Assembly: GCA_964588705.1 (NCBI GenBank)
Contig: CAZPQV010000008.1
Coordinates: forward strand, 1 to 51,250
From: CAZPQV01 sp964588705
GTDB lineage: Bacteria; Bacteroidota; Bacteroidia; Flavobacteriales; Weeksellaceae
Direction: 5' to 3'
DNA: 51,250 nt
The notes beneath the pieces were generated by a model that saw nothing but the letters and a program-made list of their open reading frames with translations, was not told the origin of the DNA and ran no database searches. Positions 35,175 through 43,810 of the stretch are shown here, one piece after another (positions within the stretch are counted from its first letter, which is position 1; the number at the start of each line of letters is the position of its first letter). A program made the position numbers and the translations under genes.

Positions 35175-35414
35175 TTATTTGTTTACAACTTCTTCGATGT
35201 AAGCGATAGCGTGACCTACAGTAGTAATTTTTTCTGCTTGATCATCAGGAATCTGAATATTGAATTCTTTTTCGAACTCCATAATAAGTTCTACAGTATC
35301 CAATGAGTCTGCCCCTAAATCGTTTGTGAAGCTAGCTTCTGCAGTTACTTCTGTTTCTTCAACGTCAAGCTTATCAGCGATGATAGCTTTCACTCTTGAT
35401 GCAATGTCTGACAT
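35175..35414 (-). CDS. acpP: Acyl carrier protein
   Basis: Carries growing acyl chains on a phosphopantetheine arm. 79 residues, acidic, four-helix pattern; the attachment motif GADSLDTVELIM gives Ser37. First gene of the operon; a TATATTTG -7 box lies 35 nt upstream on the reverse strand, back to back with the folE promoter. Confidence 0.97.
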   Translation of the reverse strand: MSDIASRVKAIIADKLDVEETEVTAEASFTNDLGADSLDTVELIMEFEKEFNIQIPDDQAEKITTVGHAIAYIEEVVNK

Positions 35415-35449
35415 AGTAATATTATTTTTAATTATTGTTTAAGATGGTG

Positions 35450-35457
35450 CAAATATA
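35450..35457 (-). promoter_or_regulatory. -7 box (TATATTTG) for the acpP operon
   Basis: Full TAnnTTTG match on the reverse strand, 35 nt before the acpP ATG. Confidence 0.45.
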
Positions 35458-35572
35458 AAAAATTCTTTAAGATTAATCTTTTTTTTAATATTTTTTACTG
35501 AGTTAAAGATAATCAAAAATCCTTTAAACATTACAAGCTGTTTAAATTATTCTCAGGGAAAATTTAAATCCT

Positions 35573-35580
35573 TATTTTTG
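35573..35580 (+). promoter_or_regulatory. -7 box (TATTTTTG) for folE
   Basis: Full TAnnTTTG match, 22 nt before the ATG at 35603. Confidence 0.45.
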
Positions 35581-35602
35581 CAATTCTAACAATCAATATT
35601 AT

Positions 35603-36265
35603 ATGAATAATTTTGATAACGACGACGACGTTTTCACAGGTAAGGAACACACGCCGATTCGCAAGGATGCTTTTGAACTTTCTCCGGATGAAAAGGTAGC
35701 TAAAATTGAAGGCCTTTTCGGCGAGATAATGCATACACTTGGGCTGGATATGACCGATGATTCTTTGAAAGATTCACCGAAGCGTGTGGCGAAAATGTAT
35801 GTGAAAGAAATTTTTGGCGGCTTACTTCCGGAAAATAAACCGGGGATTTCCACTTTCAGCAACAAATACAAATACAGACAGATGTTGGTGGAAAAAGATA
35901 TCACCGTATATTCTTTTTGCGAGCACCATTTCCTGCCAATTATCGGCAAAGCACACGTCGCTTATATTTCCAATGGGGAAGTGATCGGGCTTTCTAAGAT
36001 CAACCGGATTGTAGATTATTATGCCAAACGTCCACAGGTTCAGGAAAGACTTACGATGCAGATTGTAGATGCTATGAAGGAAGCGCTTGGAACGGTAGAT
36101 GTTGCCTGTATTATCGATGCAAAGCATCTTTGCGTAAACTGTCGCGGAATTAAAGATACGGCGAGTTCCACGATTACTGCTGAACTCAGCGGAATTTTCC
36201 GTACTAATCCTATTACCAGACAGGAGTTCCTGCATTATGTAGGAAGCCACGCGAAACTGGATTAA
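35603..36265 (+). CDS. folE: GTP cyclohydrolase I
   Basis: First step of tetrahydrofolate and pterin synthesis: GTP to dihydroneopterin triphosphate. Type I motifs: DSPKRVAKMYVKEIFGG, the zinc site SFCEHHFLPIIG and later CVNCRG, GLSKINRIVDYYAKRPQVQE, and SSTITAELSG. 220 residues; the first ~25 are an acidic variable extension. Its stop shares bases with ORF sequence leading to cysS, whose own ATG is 83 bp further on. Confidence 0.97.
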   Translation: MNNFDNDDDVFTGKEHTPIRKDAFELSPDEKVAKIEGLFGEIMHTLGLDMTDDSLKDSPKRVAKMYVKEIFGGLLPENKPGISTFSNKYKYRQMLVEKDITVYSFCEHHFLPIIGKAHVAYISNGEVIGLSKINRIVDYYAKRPQVQERLTMQIVDAMKEALGTVDVACIIDAKHLCVNCRGIKDTASSTITAELSGIFRTNPITRQEFLHYVGSHAKLD

Positions 36266-36348
36266 TGTTTTATTGTTTGATTTGGTTTGACTTGGTTAGA
36301 ACAGGATCAACAACATCAAACAACATCAACTTTTCAAACTCAAAAGAA

Positions 36349-37815
36349 ATGAATTTCAAAATATACAATTCGCTTTCCGGCGAAAAAGAAGATTTTAAAC
36401 CGATACTTGACGGCAACATTGGGATGTATGTCTGCGGACCGACGGTTTACAGCAACGTACATATGGGAAATGTGCGCACATTTATGTCGTTCGATTTCAT
36501 TTACAGAACGCTGATGCATTTGGGATATAAAGTACGTTACGTAAGAAATATTACTGATGCCGGACACTTAACCGACGACGGCACAGTAGAGAATGACCGT
36601 TTTGTAAAGCAGTCACGACTTGAAAAGCTGGAGCCGATGGAAATCGTTCAGAAGTATACCGTTGATTTTCATAATGTTCTGAAGCTGTTCAATATGCTTC
36701 CACCAAATATTGAACCAACGGCAACCGGACATATCATAGAACAGCTTGAGCTCACTAAGTTGTTGATTGAGAAGGGTTATGCTTATGAAAGTAATGGTTC
36801 TGTTTACTTTGATGTTCGTGCATATAACGAAAAAGGGGGCAATTACGGAGAGCTCAGCAAAAGAAATATTGATGAGCTGATTGCCAACACCCGTGATTTG
36901 GACGGACAAAGTGAAAAGAAAAACCCTCAGGACTTTGCGCTTTGGAAAAACGCTTCACCTGAACATATTATGAAATGGCCTTCGCCTTGGGGAGAAGGAT
37001 TTCCGGGGTGGCATTTGGAGTGTACAGCGATGAGCACGAAATATTTGGGAGATAAATTTGATATTCACGGAGGAGGAATGGATTTGAAATTTCCACACCA
37101 CGAATGTGAAATTGCACAGGGAACGGCCTGCAACGGAACTTCGCCTGTAAACTATTGGATGCACGCCAATATGCTGACGATGAACGGACAGAAAATGAGT
37201 AAATCCACTGGAAATACAATCCTTCCGATGGAGCTGATTACAGGAGAAAATAACTTCTTCGATAAGGCATTTCATCCGTCTGTAGTGAGATTTTTTTTCC
37301 TTCAGGCACATTACAGAAGTGTAGTTGATTTATCTAATGAAGCTTTGGGTGCGAGCGAAAAAGGTTTCCAACGTTTGATGGAAGCGGTGAAATTAGTTTC
37401 AAGTTTCGGTTTTCAAGTTTCAGGTTCTACGACTTTTGACCTGAAGGAATGGAAACAGAAATGCTACGATGCATTAACAGACGATTTCAACTCACCGATT
37501 CTGATTGCCCATTTATTTGAAGCTGTGAAATTTATTTTCAACCTGAAAGAGAATAAAGAAACGATTACAGCTGAGGATTTGGAAGATTTCAAAACTACCA
37601 TTAATGCCTTTGTATTTGATGTTTTGGGGCTTCAGCAGCTAGAGGAAAATAACAACACTAAACTGGATTCTACACTTCAGGTTTTGATTGAATTGAGAAA
37701 TCAGGCGAGAAAAGCAAAAAATTGGGAACTTTCAGATCAGATTCGCGATAAGCTGCTTGCAGAGGGCATCGAACTGAAAGATGGTAAGGACGGAACCACG
37801 TACGCTTTAAATTAA
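36349..37815 (+). CDS. cysS: Cysteine--tRNA ligase
   Basis: Class I synthetase charging tRNA-Cys. Motifs: YVCGPTVYSNVHMGNVRT (zinc Cys; HMGN replaces HIGH), EKKNPQDFALWK, GWHLECTAMS and FPHHECEIAQ (zinc ligands), GQKMSKSTGN (KMSKS loop) and the C-terminal LIELRNQARKAKNWELSDQI. ATG 36349 (MNFKIYNSLSGEKE) gives 488 residues; the 28 residues upstream in frame are not family-like. Probably transcribed with folE. Confidence 0.97.
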   Translation: MNFKIYNSLSGEKEDFKPILDGNIGMYVCGPTVYSNVHMGNVRTFMSFDFIYRTLMHLGYKVRYVRNITDAGHLTDDGTVENDRFVKQSRLEKLEPMEIVQKYTVDFHNVLKLFNMLPPNIEPTATGHIIEQLELTKLLIEKGYAYESNGSVYFDVRAYNEKGGNYGELSKRNIDELIANTRDLDGQSEKKNPQDFALWKNASPEHIMKWPSPWGEGFPGWHLECTAMSTKYLGDKFDIHGGGMDLKFPHHECEIAQGTACNGTSPVNYWMHANMLTMNGQKMSKSTGNTILPMELITGENNFFDKAFHPSVVRFFFLQAHYRSVVDLSNEALGASEKGFQRLMEAVKLVSSFGFQVSGSTTFDLKEWKQKCYDALTDDFNSPILIAHLFEAVKFIFNLKENKETITAEDLEDFKTTINAFVFDVLGLQQLEENNNTKLDSTLQVLIELRNQARKAKNWELSDQIRDKLLAEGIELKDGKDGTTYALN

Positions 37816-37835
37816 AAACAAAATTAAATAATATA

Positions 37836-37861
37836 AACCTCTCGATTTGAGAGGTTTTTTT
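37836..37861 (+). terminator. Terminator of cysS
   Basis: AACCTCTC (37836-37843), loop GATTT, GAGAGGTT (37849-37856), then T run. Confidence 0.9.
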
Positions 37862-37935
37862 GTTGGTTTTGGTTGAAATTGAAATAGAGAAAGCAGATTT
37901 TTATAAATTCAACCATAAGCATTAGCCTTAATCTT

Positions 37936-37994
37936 GTCATTCTGTAAGAATCTAAACGGTATGGTTTTGTCGGCTGAGATTCCTACGGAATGAC
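37936..37994. repeat. 18-bp inverted repeat in the cysS-malQ spacer
   Basis: Left arm GTCATTCTGTAAGAATCT (37936-37953) and right arm AGATTCCTACGGAATGAC (37977-37994) pair at 16 of 18 positions around a 23-nt loop. The rest of the 409-bp spacer holds the cysS terminator and the malQ promoter; I see no gene. Confidence 0.8.
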
Positions 37995-38167
37995 AAAGTG
38001 TGTTTTATATTACCCTTTTTAATCAAAATTTCGAGACTTTTCACAACTGATCCTCATATTACAGCACATTTTCCATTAATTTTTCGTGAACAATTTAATT
38101 GTATTTGTATTTAATTGATAATCAATTTATAAGCATTAAAAATTTAATTCAAAAAACACTTGTAAAA

Positions 38168-38199
38168 TTGGTTTAATTCTATGAAAGTGCTTAACTTTG
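38168..38199 (+). promoter_or_regulatory. Complete Bacteroidota promoter for malQ
   Basis: TTG (38168-38170), 21-nt spacer, TAACTTTG (38192-38199), 25 nt before the ATG at 38225. Confidence 0.6.
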
Positions 38200-38224
38200 G
38201 ACTCTGAAAAAAAATATTATAGTT

Positions 38225-40882
38225 ATGAAACTTTATTTTAATATCAATTTCGGCACAAAACCAGGCGAAAAACTACAAATGATAGTTTTCGAAGAAGGAA
38301 TGGAGCCGAAACTTTTCTTTTTAGAATATACCAATAACAGTAACTGGAAAGCAGAAGTAGATTATTTCTCGAAAAATATTTCTTATAAGTATCAACTAGT
38401 AGATGAAGGTGGAAACCTTTTGGATGAGGAATACGAACTTCATCATCTGGAACTGGCAAATTCGTATCAGGAATTTCAGATTTTTGATGTCTGGAATCTG
38501 AAAAACTTTCCGGAAAACTATCTGAACAACAAGATTCTGAAAAACAGAATGCCGACATTTAAGCCTGAAAAAGTAAATCCACTGAAGAAACATACGCATC
38601 ATTTCCGTTTGGAAGCACCGCTTTACAATCCGAACTGGAAGATCGTAATTCTTGGCAGCGACGAAGGTCTGGGAAAATGGGGGCACGACAATGCTGTAGA
38701 AATGTCGCAAACCGATTTCGGAATTTGGGAAGCTGCGGTAACGCTTAAAGGAAAACATTTTGTAGAGTATAAATACGGTGTGAAAGATATTACTTCTGGA
38801 AATATTTTCGATATGGAGTATGGCGAAAACCGATTTGCCTTACCAAATCTGGAGAAGAATGTTCTGCAGGTAAAAGCCGATCATTTTTTTAGATATAAGT
38901 CTTATCAGTTGTATCATGCTGCTGGTGTTGCGGTTCCGGTTTTTGCTCTGAGAACTGAGAACGGTTTCGGCGTTGGTGAGTTTTCGGATCTGAAACAACT
39001 GGCAGACTGGACGAAAGAAGCCAATCTTTCAGTGATTCAAATTTTACCTATTAACGATACAACGGCAAATTATACGTGGACGGATTCTTATCCTTATGCG
39101 GCGATTTCGGTATATGCATTACATCCTCAATATCTTTCGATCGAAAATCTGGAATTTAAGTTACCGAAAAATTTAGTTGAAGAATTTAAAACTAAGAAAG
39201 CAGAACTCAACGCCCTGAATCTTATTGATTATGAGCAAATGATTTCCAGAAAATGGAAGTATGCAACTGCGGTTTTTGAAAACAATAAAGAGAAAATTCT
39301 GAAAGACAGAAGTTTTAAAAAATTCCAGAAGGATAACGAAGAATGGTTGCTGCCATATGCTGCATTCTGTGTGCAGAGAGATAAATATAAAACTCCAAAT
39401 TTCAACGACTGGAAAACGCACAAGAAGTATATCGCCGGAAAAGTGGCGCCAATGTTTTCTGCAAAACATAAAGATTATGAAGCGGCAATGCTTCATATGT
39501 GGGTGCAGTATCAGCTTCATTTACAATTGAAAGATGCGATAGATTACACGCACAGCTTAGGGATTTCTGTAAAAGGTGATTTGCCGATTGGAATTTACCG
39601 TCACTCTGTTGAAGCATGGACAGAGCCTGAACTTTTCGGAATGGATTTTCAGGCAGGAGCACCGCCGGATCAGTTTACGGATTTGGGTCAGAACTGGGAA
39701 TTCCCTACTTATAACTGGGAAGCGATGAAAGCCGATGGTTACAAGTGGTGGAAAAACCGTTTCAAAGCATTGGAACAGTATTTTGATGCGATGAGAATCG
39801 ATCACATTCTTGGATTCTTCCGAATCTGGAGAATGCCGATTTCTGCAACTCAGGGGATTTTGGGATATTTCTATCCTGCAGTTCCGGTAACCATGGACGA
39901 ATTCAATGCGAGAAGTATTCCATTTAATTTTGACAGATATTGTAAGCCTTACATCAACGATCAAACGCTTTGGGATTATTTCGGGTATGAAAGAGATACG
40001 ATTCATAACCACTTTATGAATAATCATTTCGACGGAACATATTCCTTTAAAGAAGAATATAATACGCAAAGAAAACTAAGGGAATATTTCGACAAACATC
40101 CGCACGACTGGGCAGAAGATAAACTGATTTCGCTTTGTGCAAACGTGCTTTTCCTTCAGGAAGACCGAGGAAGTGGTGAATATGTTTATCACCCAAGATT
40201 TAATGTTACTAAAACAGATTCATTCAAATATCTTACGGCTTGGGAAAAACAGGCGATTGAAGAACTTTATGTAGATTATTTCTTCAAGCGTCAGGACGGG
40301 CTTTGGTATCAGAGTGCTATGGAAAAACTTCCGGTAATTCTGAACTCTACCGATATGCTGATTTGTGGCGAAGATTTAGGCCTCGTTCCGGATTGTGTGC
40401 CGCAGGTAATGGACAGATTGGGAATTACGGCTCTGAAAGTTCAGCGTATGCCATCGGATAATATTCTTTGGTATGACCCTGCGAATGCTTCTTATCTGAA
40501 TGTGGTGACGGTTTCTTCTCACGACAGTTCAACGCTTCGCCAATGGTGGTTTGAAGACCGCGGATTGACGCAGCAGTATTTCACCCATCAGCTGAAACAG
40601 TTTGGAACGGCGCCGGGAGAATTGGTGCCGGAATTGGCCGAAATTATTATGAAACAGCATCTGTATAACGATTCGATGCTGGCGATTTTCCCAATTCAGG
40701 AGTTTTTGGCAACGGATTATGAGTTGAGAAATGAAAATGTGGATGATGAGAGAATTAATGTGCCGGCGATTTTCCCACATTACTGGAGATACCGGATGCA
40801 TATTAATTTGGAGGAATTGACAAAGCAAAAAGATTTCAATGGTAAAATTTCACATTGGGTGAGGGATTCCGGAAGAAATTAA
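38225..40882 (+). CDS. malQ: 4-alpha-glucanotransferase with N-terminal starch-binding domains
   Basis: Transfers alpha-1,4-glucan segments (disproportionating enzyme, GH77) in maltodextrin/glycogen use. 885 residues: two CBM20-like domains (~1-115 and ~125-225; LILGSDEGLGKWG-type motif seen as VILGSDEGLGKWG) precede the GH77 barrel. Catalytic residues visible: MRIDHILGFFRIWR (nucleophile Asp526), LICGEDLGLVP (acid/base Glu716) and VSSHDSSTLRQWW (Asp767); DSYPYAAISVYALHP also fits. This long form resembles plant DPE2 and is common in Bacteroidota. No signal peptide. Monocistronic, with a repeat hairpin as probable terminator. Confidence 0.93.
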   Translation: MKLYFNINFGTKPGEKLQMIVFEEGMEPKLFFLEYTNNSNWKAEVDYFSKNISYKYQLVDEGGNLLDEEYELHHLELANSYQEFQIFDVWNLKNFPENYLNNKILKNRMPTFKPEKVNPLKKHTHHFRLEAPLYNPNWKIVILGSDEGLGKWGHDNAVEMSQTDFGIWEAAVTLKGKHFVEYKYGVKDITSGNIFDMEYGENRFALPNLEKNVLQVKADHFFRYKSYQLYHAAGVAVPVFALRTENGFGVGEFSDLKQLADWTKEANLSVIQILPINDTTANYTWTDSYPYAAISVYALHPQYLSIENLEFKLPKNLVEEFKTKKAELNALNLIDYEQMISRKWKYATAVFENNKEKILKDRSFKKFQKDNEEWLLPYAAFCVQRDKYKTPNFNDWKTHKKYIAGKVAPMFSAKHKDYEAAMLHMWVQYQLHLQLKDAIDYTHSLGISVKGDLPIGIYRHSVEAWTEPELFGMDFQAGAPPDQFTDLGQNWEFPTYNWEAMKADGYKWWKNRFKALEQYFDAMRIDHILGFFRIWRMPISATQGILGYFYPAVPVTMDEFNARSIPFNFDRYCKPYINDQTLWDYFGYERDTIHNHFMNNHFDGTYSFKEEYNTQRKLREYFDKHPHDWAEDKLISLCANVLFLQEDRGSGEYVYHPRFNVTKTDSFKYLTAWEKQAIEELYVDYFFKRQDGLWYQSAMEKLPVILNSTDMLICGEDLGLVPDCVPQVMDRLGITALKVQRMPSDNILWYDPANASYLNVVTVSSHDSSTLRQWWFEDRGLTQQYFTHQLKQFGTAPGELVPELAEIIMKQHLYNDSMLAIFPIQEFLATDYELRNENVDDERINVPAIFPHYWRYRMHINLEELTKQKDFNGKISHWVRDSGRN

Positions 40883-40909
40883 GTATTGCTCTCGCAGATT
40901 TTTGATATT

Positions 40910-40952
40910 GCCACGAATGCACGAATTTAATAGGTGTATTTGTGGCTTTTTT
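40910..40952 (+). terminator. Repeat hairpin acting as probable malQ terminator
   Basis: GCCACGAATGCAC and GTGTATTTGTGGC form a 13-bp stem (two G-T pairs) at 40910-40946, followed by TTTTTT, 27 bp after the malQ stop. Confidence 0.7.
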
Positions 40953-41415
40953 AATTTTTGTTTTTTATCTCCCGCAGATTTCACAGATTACGCAGATTTT
41001 GAAGATATTTTATTGCCACAAATGCACGAATTTTATTAGTGAATTCGTGGCTTTTATATTAAAATTTTAGCGGTCTTTGTCATGCATCTTTGATGCGCCA
41101 TTGCGAACTTAAAAGCATTATAATTGGAAATAACCATTGCGTCCTTTGCGTTTACAATGTCACGTAGATTTCGCAGATTATGATGATTTTTGTTTTGGCA
41201 CGGATGCACAAATTTTATTAGTGTATTCGTGGCTTTTATATTAAAATTTTAGCGGTCTTTGTCATGCATCTTTGATGCGCCATTGCGAACTTAAAAGCAT
41301 TATAATTGGAAATAACCATTGCGTCCTTTGCGTTTACAATGTCACGTAGATTTCGCGGATTATGCTGATTTTTGTTTTGCAACGGATACACGAATTTTAT
41401 TAGTGTATTCGTGGC
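40910..41415. repeat. Intergenic repeat array B (182-bp period)
   Basis: Four 37-bp hairpins begin at 40910, 41015, 41197 and 41379. The last three are exactly 182 bp apart, and the sequence between them is almost identical (TTAGCGGTCTTTGTCATGC, CATCTTTGATGCGCCATTGC, GCGTCCTTTGCG, GTCACGTAGATTTCGC). The unit is the reverse complement of that in array A at 30917-31233. Confidence 0.92.
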
Positions 41416-41615
41416 ATTTTTCTCAATGTTTGTGTCTCATCTCAAAATATCAACGATATTTCTTTGTCTGTCTAAGACTATTTGATAATAAAAGTAAATA
41501 GAATCTTTGTTTATCCTTGCGTTAACAAAAAGTACATTCACTTGATTTTAAACATTTTAATTAAATTATTTTAATTCTGATAAAAATTCTTTCAAGAACT
41601 TTCACCAAACGATTT

Positions 41616-41642
41616 AACTTCCTTTTTGTTTTCACATCAAAG
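41616..41642 (+). promoter_or_regulatory. Candidate ECF (sigma-E-like) promoter AACTT-N16-TCAAAG
   Basis: AACTT (41616-41620), 16 nt, TCAAAG (41637-41642), 46 nt before the ATG at 41689. The same element with the same spacing precedes the Spy-like gene at 44884. It does not contain TAnnTTTG. Confidence 0.5.
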
Positions 41643-41688
41643 AAGTAGATTTCAGAGTGAGATCAAGTAAAATTTAATAAAAATTGAA

Positions 41689-42723
41689 ATGAAAAAGATA
41701 TTGACTGTTTTGGTGTTGGGAATCTTCTCTTTAGGATTCAGCCAATATTATCCTAGCAACGGAACTTATTCAAACAGCGGCTGGTATGCCGACGACGAAT
41801 ATTATTTCCCGGATGACTATTATTACGAATACCCATACGATTACTATACCGATGATTATTACCGAAGCTTCTACAACGATTACCGCAGAAGTATTAGCAT
41901 GGTAAACTGGAACCGTTTCTTTAGAGAAATGCGTCTAAATCCTTGGCAGGTGAATATGATTCTTGAACTGAACAACCAGTTCCCAAGTTTCTACGTGTGG
42001 AACGATTATTATAGAATGAACCCGAACCGTTGGTATTACGACAGATATTATGCGATGGAAAGAATTTTAGGTTCAAGAATTTTCAGAATCTTCCAAAGTA
42101 GATATTATCATGGCTACAGTCCGGTAACCTATTATGTAAATTACTGGAGAGATTATTACAGACCAAGATACTACACTTACTATGTAGTGCCAAGATACCG
42201 CCACGTTAATGTAAATGTTTACCAGGTTAACAGACGTGTTTATCACCAGAATGTAGGAAACCAATACGGATGGAACCAACCGAGAAATCCGCATAATCCA
42301 AACGGATTCAGAGAAGGGAATAATGCCGGAACTTCTACACAAAGAACCGGAGCCGTAGTTAGCGGAAACACAAATTCTACAAGAGTTGGTGGTTTTAGAA
42401 ACGATAATCAGACGGTGAACAGAAATACGCAGATGAACTCTTCAAGTGCAAGAACTGAAGGCATGAGAAACGAAAGCCGTCAGCCACAGCAAAGAACGAT
42501 GAGTGCTCCTGCACCGCAACAAAGATCAGCAGAATCCGGAATGAGAAGCAATACAGGAGGATTTAGAAGTGCGGCGCCGCAGCCAAGAACAGAAAGCAGA
42601 TCGGTGCAGTCTTCAAGAGCTCCGCAAATGAGAAGCAGCAGCGACAGTGGAAACAGAACTGCAACTCACTCTGCAAGCTCAGGAACGAGAACTTCCGGGA
42701 TGAGAAGCGGAGGAATCAGATAA
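41689..42723 (+). CDS. Secreted Tyr-rich / Arg-Ser-rich protein, paralogue of the product at 43082
   Basis: Not a named family to me. Signal peptide of ~19 residues (MKKILTVLVLGIFSLGFSQ). Residues 20-60 are strikingly rich in Tyr and Asp (DDYYYEYPYDYYTDDYYR). A conserved core (~62-149: YNDYRRSIS, NPWQVNMILELNNQF, YDRYYAMERILGSR, SRYYHGYSPV) is shared with the neighbour at 43082. Tyr/Arg/Val strands follow (~150-190), then ~150 residues of low-complexity Arg/Ser/Gln/Asn, very likely disordered. The core layout (Pro-x-Gln helix, later ERILG and aromatic-basic helix) is reminiscent of Spy/CpxP proteins. A sigma-E-like promoter lies upstream, a terminator downstream. Confidence 0.75.
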   Translation: MKKILTVLVLGIFSLGFSQYYPSNGTYSNSGWYADDEYYFPDDYYYEYPYDYYTDDYYRSFYNDYRRSISMVNWNRFFREMRLNPWQVNMILELNNQFPSFYVWNDYYRMNPNRWYYDRYYAMERILGSRIFRIFQSRYYHGYSPVTYYVNYWRDYYRPRYYTYYVVPRYRHVNVNVYQVNRRVYHQNVGNQYGWNQPRNPHNPNGFREGNNAGTSTQRTGAVVSGNTNSTRVGGFRNDNQTVNRNTQMNSSSARTEGMRNESRQPQQRTMSAPAPQQRSAESGMRSNTGGFRSAAPQPRTESRSVQSSRAPQMRSSSDSGNRTATHSASSGTRTSGMRSGGIR

Positions 42724-42775
42724 TAGAAAAATCATTTCCATAATATTATATTTTTTTAGTGTTAGTATTAACAGA

Positions 42776-42801
42776 AGGGCAGAGAAATCTGCTCTTTTTT
42801 T
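42776..42801 (+). terminator. Terminator of the Tyr-rich protein gene
   Basis: AGGGCAGA (42776-42783), GAAA tetraloop, TCTGCTCT (42788-42795), then T run. Confidence 0.88.
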
Positions 42802-42824
42802 ATTGTTTAAACCAGCATTTTTTT

Positions 42825-42974
42825 TTAAACCATTAAGAAATTAAGGAATTTGTTAATGTAAGTTTTTATAAATTTTGAAAAGCAAAATGTGCATGTCGCT
42901 TAATTTCAGATTTATTTGATACTTAATAATTCTAGAAAGATTTATCTTAATCTCTTAATTCCTTAATGGTTTAA
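42825..42974. repeat. 150-bp inverted-repeat element
   Basis: 21-bp arms at 42825-42845 (TTAAACCATTAAG, AAATTAAG) and 42954-42974 match at 20 of 21 positions when one is reversed; 108 bp lie between. It fills most of the 358-bp spacer, which has no gene. Confidence 0.75.
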
Positions 42975-43081
42975 GATTTTTTTGTATTAATTTAATAGTC
43001 AGTTAATTACAATTTTGGCATAACAGTTGAATATTTAATTTACAAAAACAAAAAATTACATTTAATTAAAAAATAACAGTT

Positions 43082-43636
43082 ATGAAAAAGTTACTTACAG
43101 CACTTGCAATTGGTGCATTTACATTTGGATATACACAGTCTGCTTACTATAACGATTACAGAAGCAGTATTTCAGGAATCAACTGGCAAACAGTAGCAGC
43201 AGAACTTCTGCTTACACCACAGCAAAAGCAGCAGCTTTTTGCGCTCAACAATCAGTATGACGATTACAATTCCTGGAACAGAGTTTACGGAAACAATCCG
43301 GATCAGTGGAGATACGACAGATACGGACAGTTGGAAAGAATTCTTGGAAAAGATAAATATACCAAGTTCAAAAACAGATATTATAAAGGACAGAATCCTG
43401 TAGCGGTTTATAACCGAAACAAGAACAACCATAAGAGATATCAGAACCAAAAGTACAACGCAATTCAGAACAGAAAAGCAACCAATGGTAACAACAGATC
43501 TTATGAGTACAGAAAAGATGCAGCTAAAAGATCAAACTCTAATGTAAAATCGACTGTGAGAACAGCTCCTGCAAAAGGTAAATCTGCTGCAGCACAGGGA
43601 AATAGAGGAAACTCTCAGGGAAAAGGTAAACGATAA
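43082..43636 (+). CDS. Secreted basic protein, shorter paralogue of the product at 41689
   Basis: 184 residues. Signal peptide MKKLLTALAIGAFTFGYTQ, then the core (~23-110) YNDYRSSISGINW, LLTPQQKQQLFALNNQYDDY, YDRYGQLERILGKDKYTKF, NRYYKGQNPV; about 40 of 88 aligned positions are identical to the longer neighbour. The C-terminal ~75 residues are Lys/Arg/Asn/Gly-rich and probably disordered. LTPQQ followed by a helix and a later ERILG/KYTKF helix resemble the LTxxQ half-motif of Spy/CpxP proteins and the Spy-like product at 44884. It lacks the AACTT-N16-TCAAAG element; a partial CAATTTTG box lies at 43010-43017. Confidence 0.75.
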   Translation: MKKLLTALAIGAFTFGYTQSAYYNDYRSSISGINWQTVAAELLLTPQQKQQLFALNNQYDDYNSWNRVYGNNPDQWRYDRYGQLERILGKDKYTKFKNRYYKGQNPVAVYNRNKNNHKRYQNQKYNAIQNRKATNGNNRSYEYRKDAAKRSNSNVKSTVRTAPAKGKSAAAQGNRGNSQGKGKR

Positions 43637-43662
43637 TCAATCACCAGAACATATATAAAATG

Positions 43663-43688
43663 AAAGACGGAATTTTTCCGTCTTTTTT
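43663..43688 (+). terminator. Terminator of the shorter paralogue
   Basis: AAAGACGGAA (43663-43672), loop TTT, TTCCGTCTTT (43676-43685), then T. Confidence 0.88.
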
Positions 43689-43810
43689 ATTTAAAAAACT
43701 GAATCTCCCGTTTAGTAAAGGAGGTAGAAAAATCAATTTCTTTTTTAAATAATTATTAATTTTCCAATTATAAGTCAATTGAATAGATTATTAAGATATC
43801 TTCGTACGTA

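Larger units (their letters stand above)
40883..41688. other. 806-bp spacer: repeat array B, then an ECF-like promoter
   Basis: No convincing gene. 40910-41415 is the repeat array B. 41416-41610 is AT-rich and I recognise nothing in it. 41616-41642 is the candidate promoter of the next gene. A 60-codon frame at 41319-41501 lies in repeat sequence and is not believed. Confidence 0.7.

Noticed and set aside
40910..41415. CRISPR array
   Set aside because: The period of 182 bp is far too long, the spacers between hairpins are themselves repeated, and no cas genes are present.
41319..41501. 60-codon frame in repeat array B
   Set aside because: It lies in tandem intergenic repeat sequence, and its sequence is repeated 182 bp earlier without an equivalent frame being kept.
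43010..43017. Promoter box CAATTTTG for the 43082 gene
   Set aside because: It misses the key first T, and the nearest TTG is 25 nt away, outside the usual spacing; not listed as a feature.
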